The notes: generated from the letters alone by a model not told the origin. Positions 1 to 9,293 are shown, counted from the first letter of the stretch. The stretch is DNA of 64,000 nt from Flavobacterium gillisiae (GCF_900107635.1 NZ_FNRD01000011.1:100868-164867), one strand, 5' to 3'. Translations and numbers: made by a program.

Positions 1-291
1 GAAATCGAATTGCGTCAAGCCCAGGAAACCACTAATATTTATAGTGATATCTTGACAGGAACAATGGATGCATATGCCTCAGTTATTTCTAACAACATGA
101 ATAACATCATGAAACAGATGACCTCGATCTCCATTATCTTGATGATTCCCACGGTAATTGCCAGCTTCTACGGAATGAATGTTCCAAATGGTTTACAGGA
201 TAATCCAATGGGTTTGTGGGTATTGGTGTTCGTTTCCATTATTCTCTCTATTTTTGGGGTATTCTTGTTTAAGAGAAAAAGATGGTTTTAA
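1..291 (+). CDS. corA: CorA-family divalent cation transporter, C-terminal part (5' truncated by window edge)
   Basis: The reading frame is open from base 1 and ends at 289-291, so only the last 96 or so residues are present. They contain the family signature Y-G-M-N followed by V-P, between two hydrophobic segments, then a short basic tail (FKRKRWF). This is the pore and signature loop of CorA magnesium/cobalt channels, which work as pentamers in the inner membrane. The long cytoplasmic N-terminal domain lies outside the window. The exact ion cannot be told from this part. The gene ends in a strong shared terminator with the converging pseudouridine synthase gene. Confidence 0.9.
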   Translation, partial: EIELRQAQETTNIYSDILTGTMDAYASVISNNMNNIMKQMTSISIILMIPTVIASFYGMNVPNGLQDNPMGLWVLVFVSIILSIFGVFLFKRKRWF

Positions 292-337
292 AAATACAAA
301 AACGGTGTAAATAATTTTACACCGTTTTTGTATTTTT
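290..337. terminator. Bidirectional terminator between corA and rluF
   Basis: A perfect 22-bp inverted repeat (290-311 and 316-337) with a TAAT loop. A-rich and T-rich ends give a U-run in both directions, so it serves the two converging genes. It overlaps both stop codons. Confidence 0.9.
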
Positions 338-1148
338 AATAATCTCCTCTTCCTTTAAATCTAGGATCATCTCTTTTGATGAATTCCGTTCTTCTTTTAG
401 GAGTTTCTGTTTTTGGCAAACTCGCTTCTTCCGTTTTACTCGAAGGTTCGATAAGCTCGTTTAGTTCTTTTATTTCGGCATCAGTTAAATCGCGGTATCG
501 TCCCATGGGGATATCAAGTGAAATATTGATGATTCGGATTCGTTTTAAACCTATAACTTCATATCCTAAATATTCACACATTCTACGAATTTGACGATTT
601 AAACCTTGTGTAAGAATAATTTTAAAGATATCATTACTGATTTGCTCTACTTTACAATTTCTGGTCACCGTATCCAAAATAGGAATTCCATTTCCCATTC
701 TTTCAATAAAACGATCTGTAATGGGTTTGTTGACAGTTACCGTATATTCTTTTTCGTGATTATTTCTAGCACGTAATATTTTATTGACGATGTCACCATC
801 ATTAGTCATGAATATTAATCCTTCACTAGCTTTGTCCAATCGTCCAATTGGGAAAATACGTTTCGGGTAATTAATATAATCGATGATATTATTACGAACA
901 TCTAAGTTGGTAGTGCATTCAATTCCTACAGGTTTGTAGAAAGCCAAGTAGACTGGTTTCTCGTGTTTTTCACGGATTAGTTTACCGTCAATACGCACTT
1001 CATCATCTGGCGAAACTTTCGTGCCTAATTCCGGAACTACTCCGTTTAGGGTTACACGTCCTTCATCGATTAGTTTGTCCGCTTCTCGACGGGAGCAATA
1101 CCCAGTTTCTCCTATGAATTTATTAAGGCGTTTTAGATTATCTTCCAT
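336..1148 (-). CDS. rluF: 23S rRNA pseudouridine synthase, RluF type
   Basis: The protein has 270 residues. An N-terminal S4 RNA-binding domain (about residues 5-60, with the CSRREAD signature) is followed by a RsuA/RluB-type catalytic domain. The catalytic motif G-R-L-D near residue 103 supplies the Asp nucleophile, and the L-T-Q-G-L-N-R-Q-I-R-R-M-C motif is typical of the family. The core is closest by eye to E. coli RluF, which makes pseudouridine at 2604 of 23S rRNA; RluB or RluE specificity cannot be fully excluded. The basic tail of about 35 residues (rich in K, R, E, T) is a common flavobacterial extension. Confidence 0.88.
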   Translation of the reverse strand: MEDNLKRLNKFIGETGYCSRREADKLIDEGRVTLNGVVPELGTKVSPDDEVRIDGKLIREKHEKPVYLAFYKPVGIECTTNLDVRNNIIDYINYPKRIFPIGRLDKASEGLIFMTNDGDIVNKILRARNNHEKEYTVTVNKPITDRFIERMGNGIPILDTVTRNCKVEQISNDIFKIILTQGLNRQIRRMCEYLGYEVIGLKRIRIINISLDIPMGRYRDLTDAEIKELNELIEPSSKTEEASLPKTETPKRRTEFIKRDDPRFKGRGDY

Positions 1149-1200
1149 TCTGCAAAAGTAATCAATTTGGTAATTAGATACTATTTAAAATTGATTTGAA

Positions 1201-1315
1201 AAGTATTGTTACACAAAGATGCTCAAAGTTAAAACGCAGAGATGCTCAAAGTTTTTTTTTAAAAATTATAAAATTCTTCGTGAAGCTTTGTGTATCCTTT
1301 GTGAATCTTTGCAAA
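1201..1315. repeat. Short degenerate repeat cluster in the rluF-hydrolase gap
   Basis: The 14-mer AGATGCTCAAAGTT occurs twice, at 1217-1230 and 1240-1253. It is followed by inverted-sense CTTTGTG-like words (about 1283-1311). The mixture of CAAAG and CTTTG words suggests a decayed interspersed intergenic repeat. No ORF is present. Confidence 0.45.
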
Positions 1316-1330
1316 ATAGTTTATTTTAAA

Positions 1331-2173
1331 TTATTCAAATAAAAACTGAGAGATTTTTGTGTATAATTCGTCACTGTGCATGCTGTGACCTAGGCCGCTA
1401 GTTTCAATGAAAACCGAATCTTTCCATGTGCTGGCTATTTTTTTTCCTTCTTCAAATAAAACGATGGTGTCATCTTTATCATGAGCGATAAATCCTTTTG
1501 TTTGTATGTTGGCAGCAAATACTTTTCCTGAAAAATTTTCTAACTTGAGTTGGAAATGCTTCAGATAGTGTGCTTCTATGCCTCCTAAAATTATTGAATT
1601 TAAACTAAGCATCTCAATGTAGTTATTGAGTATGATTTTGAAATCGCTCGGCGAGCCTAATATTACTGTTTTTTCAATACTGTTATTGGGGTAATTCGAT
1701 TGGTAGTACAAACAGGTTTTGGCACCTAAAGAGTGTCCGATGAGGTATTGTGGGTTGAATTTTTGAACTAGAACATCAATAAATGCGGCATACTGCGGAA
1801 TGTTGAATTCGGTACCGCCCGAAAGACCGTGGGCAGGGGCGTCAATTGCAATGATAGTGCTTCCTGACTTTCTTAAATAAGGTAATATATTTTCCCATCG
1901 TGAGGCATTACTTTCCCAGCCATGAGCTAAAAGAATAATAGTATCATTTCCTTTCCAAGTGTAGGTTTGAAAATGAGTTTCGTTGTGGTGGTAGGTTTCT
2001 TTCTCTGTTTCTTGTAGTATTGCAGGAAGATTGTCTTTAGAGAGCTTGCCGTCTCGGGGTTCACTAAATAAAGTATACGCAAGTTGGGTCGCTTTTTCAG
2101 GCAATAGAAAACTCAGAACATTAATGTATAATCCGACAGATTTGGTAAAGAGGAAGTAGATTGTTTTTTTCAC
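1331..2173 (-). CDS. Alpha/beta hydrolase fold protein
   Basis: The protein has 280 residues. The oxyanion-region motif A-H-G-W lies at about 83-86, the nucleophile elbow G-H-S-L-G puts the catalytic Ser at residue 148, and a late G-H-S-M-H segment near residue 263 supplies the probable catalytic His. This is the serine hydrolase triad of the alpha/beta hydrolase fold. The first 25 residues are moderately hydrophobic and could be a membrane anchor. The substrate cannot be told from sequence; a lysophospholipase or esterase role is possible. It is monocistronic by position. Confidence 0.8.
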   Translation of the reverse strand: MKKTIYFLFTKSVGLYINVLSFLLPEKATQLAYTLFSEPRDGKLSKDNLPAILQETEKETYHHNETHFQTYTWKGNDTIILLAHGWESNASRWENILPYLRKSGSTIIAIDAPAHGLSGGTEFNIPQYAAFIDVLVQKFNPQYLIGHSLGAKTCLYYQSNYPNNSIEKTVILGSPSDFKIILNNYIEMLSLNSIILGGIEAHYLKHFQLKLENFSGKVFAANIQTKGFIAHDKDDTIVLFEEGKKIASTWKDSVFIETSGLGHSMHSDELYTKISQFLFE

Positions 2174-2262
2174 ATGTAGATATTTATTGATTTTTATCGG
2201 TCATGTGTAATTCGCATACGATTATTGGTGTTTGCGAAGAAATTACGGTCATGCTCATTCCA

Positions 2263-2294
2263 TAAAAAAAAAGTCCCGATGTGAATCGGGACTT
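2263..2294 (-). terminator. Terminator after the COG1579 gene
   Basis: Perfect 10-bp stem (2271-2280 with 2285-2294) and a GTGA loop. On the minus strand it is followed by a run of eight or more T. It ends the NIF3-COG1579 operon. Confidence 0.9.
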
Positions 2295-2302
2295 AAATAG
2301 AT

Positions 2303-3082
2303 TTAAAATTTAGAAAATAATTTTTCCATTTTTTCTTTTTCTTCATCAGCTAGAACGCTGTCAACTAATATTCTTCCTGAATGTTCGTCGATTATGATTT
2401 TCTTTCTAGAAGCAATCTCAACCTGCGTTTGAGGTGGAATTGTAAAGAAAGATCCTGCAGATGCACCTCTTTCGATAGAAACAACAGCTAAACCATTACG
2501 AACACTTGTTCTAATTCTAGTATAAGCAGCAAGTAATCTAGCTTCAATTTGCTCTTGGTATTCAGCAGATTTTTCTGTTAAAAATTCCTCTTCCTTAGCA
2601 GTTTCAGACATAATAGCGTCCAATTCTGATTTTTTATGTTTCAAGTGATTTGATTTTATTTCTAATCTTTCTTTAGATTGAGAAATAACATCTTTCTTGT
2701 GCTCGATAGAAGCTTTCATTTCTTTCATTTGCTTTTCAGCTAATTGAATTTCAAGCTCTTGAAACTCAACTTCTTTTGTCAAAGAGTTGAATTCTCTATT
2801 GTTACGAACAGTTTCTTGTTGTTTCGTGTATTTTTTGATAGCCTCTTTGTGCTCGTCAATTGCATTCTTTTTTCCTTTGATAAGGTCTTCGATAACTTCG
2901 AGTTCACTTTTCAATTTTTCAGAACGTGTGCTTAAACCTGCAACTTCATCTTCTAAATCTTCCACTTCTAGAGGAAGTTCCCCTCTTACGTTTCTGATTT
3001 CGTCAATCCTAGAGTCAATAAGTTGTAAATCGTAAATTGCTCTTAACTTGTCCTCAACACTTAATTCTTTCGTATTCGCCAT
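2303..3082 (-). CDS. COG1579-family coiled-coil protein, zinc-ribbon cysteines missing
   Basis: The protein has 259 residues. Residues about 10-180 form a long coiled coil rich in K, E and L. The C-terminal 60 residues match the fold position of the family's zinc ribbon (motif G-R-I-L-V-D), but the Cys pairs expected there are replaced: the first pair reads A-S-A-G-S and the second D-E-H-S-G-R. No cysteine occurs in the protein. It therefore probably cannot bind zinc this way. In other bacteria family members act in nucleic-acid or flagellar RNA regulation (HP0958-like); the role here is unknown. It starts 3 bp after the NIF3 gene and is surely cotranscribed with it. Confidence 0.8.
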   Translation of the reverse strand: MANTKELSVEDKLRAIYDLQLIDSRIDEIRNVRGELPLEVEDLEDEVAGLSTRSEKLKSELEVIEDLIKGKKNAIDEHKEAIKKYTKQQETVRNNREFNSLTKEVEFQELEIQLAEKQMKEMKASIEHKKDVISQSKERLEIKSNHLKHKKSELDAIMSETAKEEEFLTEKSAEYQEQIEARLLAAYTRIRTSVRNGLAVVSIERGASAGSFFTIPPQTQVEIASRKKIIIDEHSGRILVDSVLADEEKEKMEKLFSKF

Positions 3083-3085
3083 ATT

Positions 3086-4180
3086 CTATAAGTACTTAAC
3101 TGGATTTGTATTTTCTTCTGATAAAATGATTGCAAAATTAAGGATTTTTTTCCGAAGATAATCAACAATATAATTTTTTGTATAGCGTTCGCTTTCAAAA
3201 TGTCCAATATCTGCCAAAAGAAGCTGATTTTCGGCCTCATAAAACTGATGGTACTTCAAATCAGCGGTTAAAAAAGCATCGGCTCCAGCCATAATTGCAT
3301 TTTTTATCGCATAACTTCCTGATCCACCTAAGACGGCCACCTTTTTTATCGGTTTTCCTGTAAATGCAGAATGCCTAATTCCTTCTGCCTCCATTTTTTG
3401 TTTCACAGCAGTTAAAAATGCTTTTTCATTCATTGGAGTTTCAAACTCACCAATCATTCCCAAACCTATATTTTGATGGCTATTTTGTAATTCATAAATT
3501 TCATACGCGACTTCCTCGTAAGCATGATTACTAAATAGGGTTTTAAGTATTTTTGATTCTAGATATTTTTCGAATGTCACTTCGATCTTAATTTCAGCGG
3601 TTTCCACAAATTCAAATCGCTCTCCTAATTGTGGATCGCTATTTTCGTTACCCATATAGGTTCCAATTCCTTTAGAGTTGAAACTACAATCTTCATAATT
3701 ACCAATGTTTCCGGCTCCGGCGTCAAATAGTGCGTTGCGCACTTTTTCAGCATTTTCAGGAATAGTATAGGTAACTAATTTCCGAATGAAGTTTTGTTTG
3801 GGAATCAAGACTTTGGTGTTTTTAAGTCCTAGCGCATCACAAAATATTTTATTAACTCCGTTTTGATGGTTGTCTAAAGCCGTGTGAACAGCATAAATGG
3901 CAATATCATTTTTTATGGCTTTGATTATGGAACGTTCCACGTAATTTTTGCCTGTTATTTTCTTTAATCCTGAGAATAAAATAGGGTGGAAGCATACGAC
4001 TAGATTGCATTTTTTTGTAATCGCTTCATCAATGACATTTTCCAGTGCATCATGACATACCAATACGCCCGTAGCTTCTGTGTTTTGGTCTCCAACAAGT
4101 AAGCCTACATTATCAAAATCTTCCGCATAAGCAAGCGGTGCCATTTCTTCGAGTACTAAAAGGATTTCTTTTATTTTCAT
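3086..4180 (-). CDS. NIF3/YbgI-family dinuclear metal-centre protein
   Basis: The protein has 364 residues. The N-terminal signature includes D-F-D-N-V-G-L-L-V-G-D, followed by V-V-C-F-H-P-I and, near the C-terminus, G-H-F-E-S-E, which supply His/Asp/Glu ligands of the dinuclear metal site. The length fits the long form with a central PII-like insert (about 125-235), as in Bacillus YqfO. The enzymatic activity is uncertain; GTP cyclohydrolase-like annotations are not reliable. It is the first gene of a two-gene operon with the COG1579 gene, a pairing common in Bacteroidota. Confidence 0.87.
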   Translation of the reverse strand: MKIKEILLVLEEMAPLAYAEDFDNVGLLVGDQNTEATGVLVCHDALENVIDEAITKKCNLVVCFHPILFSGLKKITGKNYVERSIIKAIKNDIAIYAVHTALDNHQNGVNKIFCDALGLKNTKVLIPKQNFIRKLVTYTIPENAEKVRNALFDAGAGNIGNYEDCSFNSKGIGTYMGNENSDPQLGERFEFVETAEIKIEVTFEKYLESKILKTLFSNHAYEEVAYEIYELQNSHQNIGLGMIGEFETPMNEKAFLTAVKQKMEAEGIRHSAFTGKPIKKVAVLGGSGSYAIKNAIMAGADAFLTADLKYHQFYEAENQLLLADIGHFESERYTKNYIVDYLRKKILNFAIILSEENTNPVKYL

Positions 4181-4285
4181 GATATTGGATTATTTAGTGG
4201 CTTGATTTTTCGAAAAAAAGAATACTCAAGCTAACAAATACACTTTTGATTTCAATTCAAAGATAATTTATTATACTTTCGTATA

Positions 4286-5323
4286 ATGATTTTACTGCGA
4301 AAAATACTCTTTCCGTTTGCTGTTTTATATGGTTTCATAACGGGTATTCGGAATTTTCTGTTTGATGACGGAATTTTAAAATCCTATGCTTTTGATCTAC
4401 CTATTATAGCAGTTGGGAACCTTAGTGTGGGTGGTACAGGTAAAACACCTCAAATAGAATACTTAATTAGGTTACTTGCAAAGAACTACAATGTCGCGAC
4501 ATTAAGTCGGGGATATAAGCGAAAGTCTGAAGGTTTTATTTTAGCGGACGCTACATCTAATGCTGAAGTGTTGGGCGACGAGCCTTTTCAATTCTATAAA
4601 AAATTTAAGAACGTTCAAGTGGCTGTTGATGCCAATCGGAAGAACGGGATCGAACAACTGCTTTCGCAAAAGCAAAAGCCAGAGGTTATTTTACTGGATG
4701 ATGCGTACCAGCATAGGAAAGTAAAAGCGGGTTTCTATATTTTGCTTACGTCTTATGGCGAGTTATATTGTGATGATTTTATTCTTCCTACGGGGAATTT
4801 AAGAGAAAGTAGGAGCGGAGCAAAACGAGCCAATGTAATTGTCGTTACGAAATGCCCTTCAAACCTGTCAGCAGCAGAGCAGGATAGCATTAAAAATAGA
4901 TTGAAAATCACCAAAAATCAAGAGTTGTATTTTACAAGCATTGAGTACGATGAATTTGTTTTTTCTGATGAAGAGCAAATAAAAGTAACGGATTTAGTAG
5001 GGCGAGATAAATTACTTTTGGCGGGTATTGCAAAACCAGCATCTTTTTTTGCATATTTGCAGGCTGCAAATGATGTAACGATGGATTTTCCAGACCATCA
5101 TCATTTTAGTGAAAAAGACATTTTAGACATTAAAAATAAATCGCTAAACAAGATCATTATTACTACTGAGAAGGATTATGTTCGATTGCAGGGACGATTG
5201 CCCGCCGATCAGCTTTTTTATCTACCGATAAAAAGTCAATTTCTCGCAGCAGATGAAAAGTTTAGAAAAACAATTATTAATTATGTGGGAACAAGTACAA
5301 GAGACGGTAAGTTATATCAATAA
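4286..5323 (+). CDS. lpxK: Tetraacyldisaccharide 4'-kinase
   Basis: The protein has 345 residues. An N-terminal membrane-associated helix (about 5-25) is followed by the kinase P-loop region (residues 43-55, V-G-N-L-S-V-G-G-T-G-K-T-P). L-S-R-G-Y-K-R and D-D-A-Y-Q-H-R follow at the usual distances. LpxK phosphorylates the 4' position of the lipid A disaccharide at the inner-membrane cytoplasmic face, so the organism makes lipid A. The last 41 bp overlap the start of the next gene. Confidence 0.95.
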   Translation: MILLRKILFPFAVLYGFITGIRNFLFDDGILKSYAFDLPIIAVGNLSVGGTGKTPQIEYLIRLLAKNYNVATLSRGYKRKSEGFILADATSNAEVLGDEPFQFYKKFKNVQVAVDANRKNGIEQLLSQKQKPEVILLDDAYQHRKVKAGFYILLTSYGELYCDDFILPTGNLRESRSGAKRANVIVVTKCPSNLSAAEQDSIKNRLKITKNQELYFTSIEYDEFVFSDEEQIKVTDLVGRDKLLLAGIAKPASFFAYLQAANDVTMDFPDHHHFSEKDILDIKNKSLNKIIITTEKDYVRLQGRLPADQLFYLPIKSQFLAADEKFRKTIINYVGTSTRDGKLYQ

Positions 5324-6095
5324 AATAAATAGTTTCAATCCTGAATACGGGATTATATTAGGTTCTGGATTAGGAAGTTTTACGGAGGATATTAAAATAG
5401 AATTTACACTACCGTATAATGAAATTCCTAATTTTCCTGTATCTACTGTTCAGGGCCATAAAGGGGCTTTGGTTTTTGGGACTATTGGTGATAAAAAGGT
5501 AGTAGCCATGCAAGGGCGTTTTCATTTCTATGAAGGCTATTCTATGAAGGAAGTTACTTTTCCAGTACGTGTATTAAAATTTTTAGGAGTTAAAAAACTA
5601 ATAGTTTCAAATGCATCAGGTGGAGTGAATCCTATTTATAAAATTGGAGAAATTATTATCATAAAGGATCATATTAATTTTACGCCAGAGCATCCGTTAC
5701 GTGGTGCAAATGATGAACGTTTTGGTCCCCGTTTTGTAAATATGAGTGAGCCTTATTCGAGAAAAATGATTGCAAAAGCAAAAGAGCTAGCTTTAGAATT
5801 AAATATAGAAGTTAAAGACGGGATTTATTTAGGTTTGCAAGGGCCTAGTTTTGAAACGTTGGCAGAGTATAAAATGGTTAAAATTCTAGGTGCTGATTGT
5901 GTAGGAATGTCAACTGTCCCAGAAGTTATTGTGGCGCGTCACATGGATTTAGAAACTTTTGGAATATCTGTAATTACAGACATAGGAGACGAAGATAATA
6001 TTGACTCCATCTCTCATGACGAAGTATTAGAAGCAGCACAAAATGCAGAACCTAACGTAAGAAAGTTAATCAAAGAATTAATTTTAAAGTACTAA
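5283..6095 (+). CDS. Purine nucleoside phosphorylase (inosine/guanosine type)
   Basis: The protein has 270 residues from the chosen ATG at 5283; an upstream ATG at 5253 would add ten residues with no family match. Motifs include I-L-G-S-G-L-G (phosphate site), G-R-F-H-F-Y-E-G-Y, N-A-S-G-G-V-N and the base-binding G-P-S-F-E-T-x-A-E-Y. These place it in the trimeric PNP family, which cleaves inosine and guanosine with phosphate for purine salvage. The start lies inside the lpxK 3' end, so the two genes are translationally coupled. The stop is 1 bp from the stop of the converging kinase gene. Confidence 0.93.
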   Translation: MWEQVQETVSYINKINSFNPEYGIILGSGLGSFTEDIKIEFTLPYNEIPNFPVSTVQGHKGALVFGTIGDKKVVAMQGRFHFYEGYSMKEVTFPVRVLKFLGVKKLIVSNASGGVNPIYKIGEIIIIKDHINFTPEHPLRGANDERFGPRFVNMSEPYSRKMIAKAKELALELNIEVKDGIYLGLQGPSFETLAEYKMVKILGADCVGMSTVPEVIVARHMDLETFGISVITDIGDEDNIDSISHDEVLEAAQNAEPNVRKLIKELILKY

Positions 6096-6096
6096 A

Positions 6097-8265
6097 CTAA
6101 GAAAGGTTATTTGCAATTACAGTGTAGAAAACTTCAGGAGCAAATGGTTTAGTAACTACATCATTCATACCAAAGGATAGCAACATTTCTCTGTTTTCAT
6201 CTAGAGAAATGGCTGTTATTGCAATAATTGGAGTAACAGAATCAAATTCTCTTATCTGCTTTGTTGCAATGGTACCGTTGATTCCAGGTAAATGAACGTC
6301 CATTAAAACCATGTCATAATTATTGTTTCTAACAGTTTCAATTGCTTCTTCACCGTTGTCAATGATTTCACAAACGATACCCTTATTTTCGAGCATTTTT
6401 TTGGTAATCATTTGGTTGATTTTATTGTCTTCAACAATAAGTATCTTTTTGTTTTTTAAAGTTTCATCGTCATAAGTTTGTATAGGGGCCTCTTCTGGCA
6501 ATTGATTTTTGTCTACTTTAAATTGTAAATCAAAAAAGAAAGTAGAACCTTGCCCTAGGATACTTTGGAGCTTTATTTCTCCTCCTAGTATTTCAATCAG
6601 TTTTTTTACAATGGTTAACCCAAGGCCTGTTCCTCCAAATTTGCGGTTGATTTCCACAGATCCTTGTGAAAAACTCTCAAATACAGTTTCTAATTTGTCT
6701 TCAGATATTCCTATTCCGGTATCCGTAATTTCAAAGGATAGGATGACGGTTTCGGTTTCTAACTGAGTTACTTTGGTAGTAACTGTTACGCTCCCGTCCT
6801 TTGTGAACTTGAGGGCGTTATTAATCAAATTCATGAATATTTGGGATAACTTAGTGGGGTCGCCAATTAAATTATCTGGAATATTTGAATCGATATTGAG
6901 AGTAAAAACATCATTATTGGTAATTGCCAGCCCTTTTAACGAGTTCTTTATATCTTCTAAAAGTTCCTTTAGATTAAATTTAATGTACTCTATTTCAGTT
7001 TTGTTAGAATCGATTTTGTTGATTTCAAGAATTTCATTAATGAAGGTGGCTAAATAATTTCCGGAGAATTTTAACGAGGATAAATAATGCAATTGTGATT
7101 CCTTTGGGTTTTCTTCCAGCAACAGATGGGTTATTCCATTTATGGCATTTAAAGGTGTTCTAAGCTCATGACTTACTGTTGATAAAAATTCAGACCTGGC
7201 TTTTGAGGCTTTTTCCGTCTTTTCTTTTTCAATCAGTAATTCATTGTTTTTTTCTTTGAGTAATAGGTTTGATTTGTTTCTGATGATATTGTTTTTGTAC
7301 AATGATAAGCTCAGCAGTGATAAAATGGTGATTAAGGCAATTGCCAGAATGTTAATGAGTTTAGAAAATTTATTGGTTTTTTCTTCTTCAGCATTTTTAT
7401 GGTTAATTCTTTTTGCTTTTTTTATTCGCTGCGTTTCTTTAAAGTTTTCGTAATCATCGATGCCTAACTTTTCATTATTTGCAATTTCTAAACTTTCTTT
7501 TAAGTTTAGGTGCTGTTTCAAATACAAGTAGGCATTGCTCTTATCTAAAGTTTTTTCATATACTTTACTTAGTGCTAATAAAACTCTTGATTTTTGATTT
7601 AAGTTGTTCTCCTTGGAGTTAAGGTCAAATGCTTTGTTAAGATAAGTTAGCGCGAGATTATTTCTATTATTAGAGGCTTCGATAAGGCCCATTTGATATA
7701 AAGCCTCTACTTTAGCGTCGAGGATAGCTGGATTGTCCGGTTTAGAAATTACAGAATTAAAACAGAATGCTGCAGTATTAAGATTCCCGTTCGCTTTGTA
7801 AATAATCCCTTTTTGAAGATTAAGTAAATCTTCGTCAGTATCGATATTTAATTCCTTATAAATAAATAATGCCTTATTAAGAGCGGTTTCAGCAGCTTTG
7901 TAATTGTTTACACCAATGTAGGAAAGGCTTAGGTAATAATAATTTTTAGCAGCTTCGTGTGATGGTGGTAAACTTTCGAATAAAGCGATGCTTTCATTAA
8001 AAATATCTTTGGCATCACCGTATTTATTGAGGTTATAATAAAGTACACCTAAATTATACGTTTGGATTGCTTGGGCTTCTGTTTGTCCATTGTTGTCGCA
8101 ATAATTGATTGCTTTCTGAGTAAAAAGAAGCGCATCTTTGTATTTGTTTTCTTTGATGCTAGAATTTGCCAGATTGGTATAATAGGCAATGCTATCTGTA
8201 CTCTCTTTTTTTTGAGAATAAAGAAATGAATTAATAAAAAACATAAAAACCAAAAGGTATCTCAT
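6097..8265 (-). CDS. Hybrid sensor histidine kinase with periplasmic TPR sensor
   Basis: The protein has 722 residues. A signal peptide (about 1-18) is followed by about six TPR motifs (30-270), a transmembrane helix (about 303-325), a short coiled coil, a HisKA domain with phospho-acceptor His366 in S-H-E-L-R-T-P, and a HATPase domain with N-box (N-L-I-N-N-A-L-K-F) and G-T-G-L-G-L. A C-terminal receiver domain carries phospho-acceptor Asp656 in M-D-V-H-L-P-G. It is a phosphorelay kinase that senses an envelope signal through TPRs. There is no output domain and no adjacent response regulator, so the partner is unknown. Confidence 0.93.
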   Translation of the reverse strand: MRYLLVFMFFINSFLYSQKKESTDSIAYYTNLANSSIKENKYKDALLFTQKAINYCDNNGQTEAQAIQTYNLGVLYYNLNKYGDAKDIFNESIALFESLPPSHEAAKNYYYLSLSYIGVNNYKAAETALNKALFIYKELNIDTDEDLLNLQKGIIYKANGNLNTAAFCFNSVISKPDNPAILDAKVEALYQMGLIEASNNRNNLALTYLNKAFDLNSKENNLNQKSRVLLALSKVYEKTLDKSNAYLYLKQHLNLKESLEIANNEKLGIDDYENFKETQRIKKAKRINHKNAEEEKTNKFSKLINILAIALITILSLLSLSLYKNNIIRNKSNLLLKEKNNELLIEKEKTEKASKARSEFLSTVSHELRTPLNAINGITHLLLEENPKESQLHYLSSLKFSGNYLATFINEILEINKIDSNKTEIEYIKFNLKELLEDIKNSLKGLAITNNDVFTLNIDSNIPDNLIGDPTKLSQIFMNLINNALKFTKDGSVTVTTKVTQLETETVILSFEITDTGIGISEDKLETVFESFSQGSVEINRKFGGTGLGLTIVKKLIEILGGEIKLQSILGQGSTFFFDLQFKVDKNQLPEEAPIQTYDDETLKNKKILIVEDNKINQMITKKMLENKGIVCEIIDNGEEAIETVRNNNYDMVLMDVHLPGINGTIATKQIREFDSVTPIIAITAISLDENREMLLSFGMNDVVTKPFAPEVFYTVIANNLS

Positions 8266-8291
8266 TTGTTGTTTATTTTTCTGGGCAATTT

Positions 8292-9293
8292 TTATTTTAC
8301 AGTCAGTAGTATTAAATCTATTATTCTTGATGAATATCCTATTTCATTGTCGTACCATCCTACTACCTTAACCATTTTGTCTATTACGGATGTAAGCTGT
8401 GCATCAAAGACACATGAATTTTTATTTCCAATAATGTCTACAGAAACGATAGGGTCTTCTGTGTAATCTAAAATTCCTTTTAAATTATTTTGGGCAGCAT
8501 ATCTAAATGCTTCGTTGATTTCATTTATTGTAACGGCACGTTTTACATTGAATGTAATATCCGTTAATGATCCATCTGGAACGGGTACTCGAATTCCGCA
8601 ACCGCCTATTTTGCCGTCTAATGTAGGGAATATTTTTGTTAATGCTTTGGCTGCTCCAGTTGTTGTAGGTACAATGGATTGGCTAGCTCCACGTGCTCTG
8701 CGTAGATCTTTATGGGGTTGATCGTGCAGGCTTTGGTCTGTGGTGTACGAATGAATGGTAGTGATATATGCTTGTTCTATTCCACATAGTTCGTCAATTA
8801 CCTTCATCATAGGTGCTGCATTATTCGTTGTGCAGCTCGCATTAGAAATAATAGTTTCTGTACCGTCAAGAATATGATCGTTTACGCCTATAACAACAGT
8901 TTTGATACTGTCGACTTCAGAAGGAGCAGATAAGATTACTTTCTTAGCTCCTGCGATTATATGCGCATTTAACTCTTCATAAGTTTTGTATTTACCAGTA
9001 GATTCGATTACGTAATCGATAGCTAAACTTTTCCAATCTAAATTTGAAATTTGTTTCTCATGAAAAAATAGAAAATGGTCTTCTTCCACAAGAATTCCTT
9101 TCTCATCTGAGCTAACCTTGTAAGGTAAAACTCCGTGAATACTATCGTATTTTAATAAATGGGCCATTGTTTTTGTATCAGCAATGTCATTTATAGCAAC
9201 AACTTCAATAGTAGGGTGGTTTAAAAGCAATCGAAATAGATTTCGACCAATTCTTCCAAAACCATTTATGGCAATTTTTGTTTTTATATTCAT
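8292..9293 (-). CDS. gap: Glyceraldehyde-3-phosphate dehydrogenase, type I
   Basis: The protein has 333 residues, the usual length. The N-terminal Rossmann motif is N-G-F-G-R-I-G-R, and the catalytic cysteine is Cys154 in S-C-T-T-N. The downstream T-T-G-A-A-K-A and W-Y-D-N-E elements are intact. It catalyses phosphorylating oxidation of glyceraldehyde 3-phosphate with NAD(P) in glycolysis or gluconeogenesis. Flavobacteria often have more than one paralogue, so this copy could be the gluconeogenic one. It lies 30 bp downstream of lipA and may be cotranscribed with it. Confidence 0.95.
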   Translation of the reverse strand: MNIKTKIAINGFGRIGRNLFRLLLNHPTIEVVAINDIADTKTMAHLLKYDSIHGVLPYKVSSDEKGILVEEDHFLFFHEKQISNLDWKSLAIDYVIESTGKYKTYEELNAHIIAGAKKVILSAPSEVDSIKTVVIGVNDHILDGTETIISNASCTTNNAAPMMKVIDELCGIEQAYITTIHSYTTDQSLHDQPHKDLRRARGASQSIVPTTTGAAKALTKIFPTLDGKIGGCGIRVPVPDGSLTDITFNVKRAVTINEINEAFRYAAQNNLKGILDYTEDPIVSVDIIGNKNSCVFDAQLTSVIDKMVKVVGWYDNEIGYSSRIIDLILLTVK

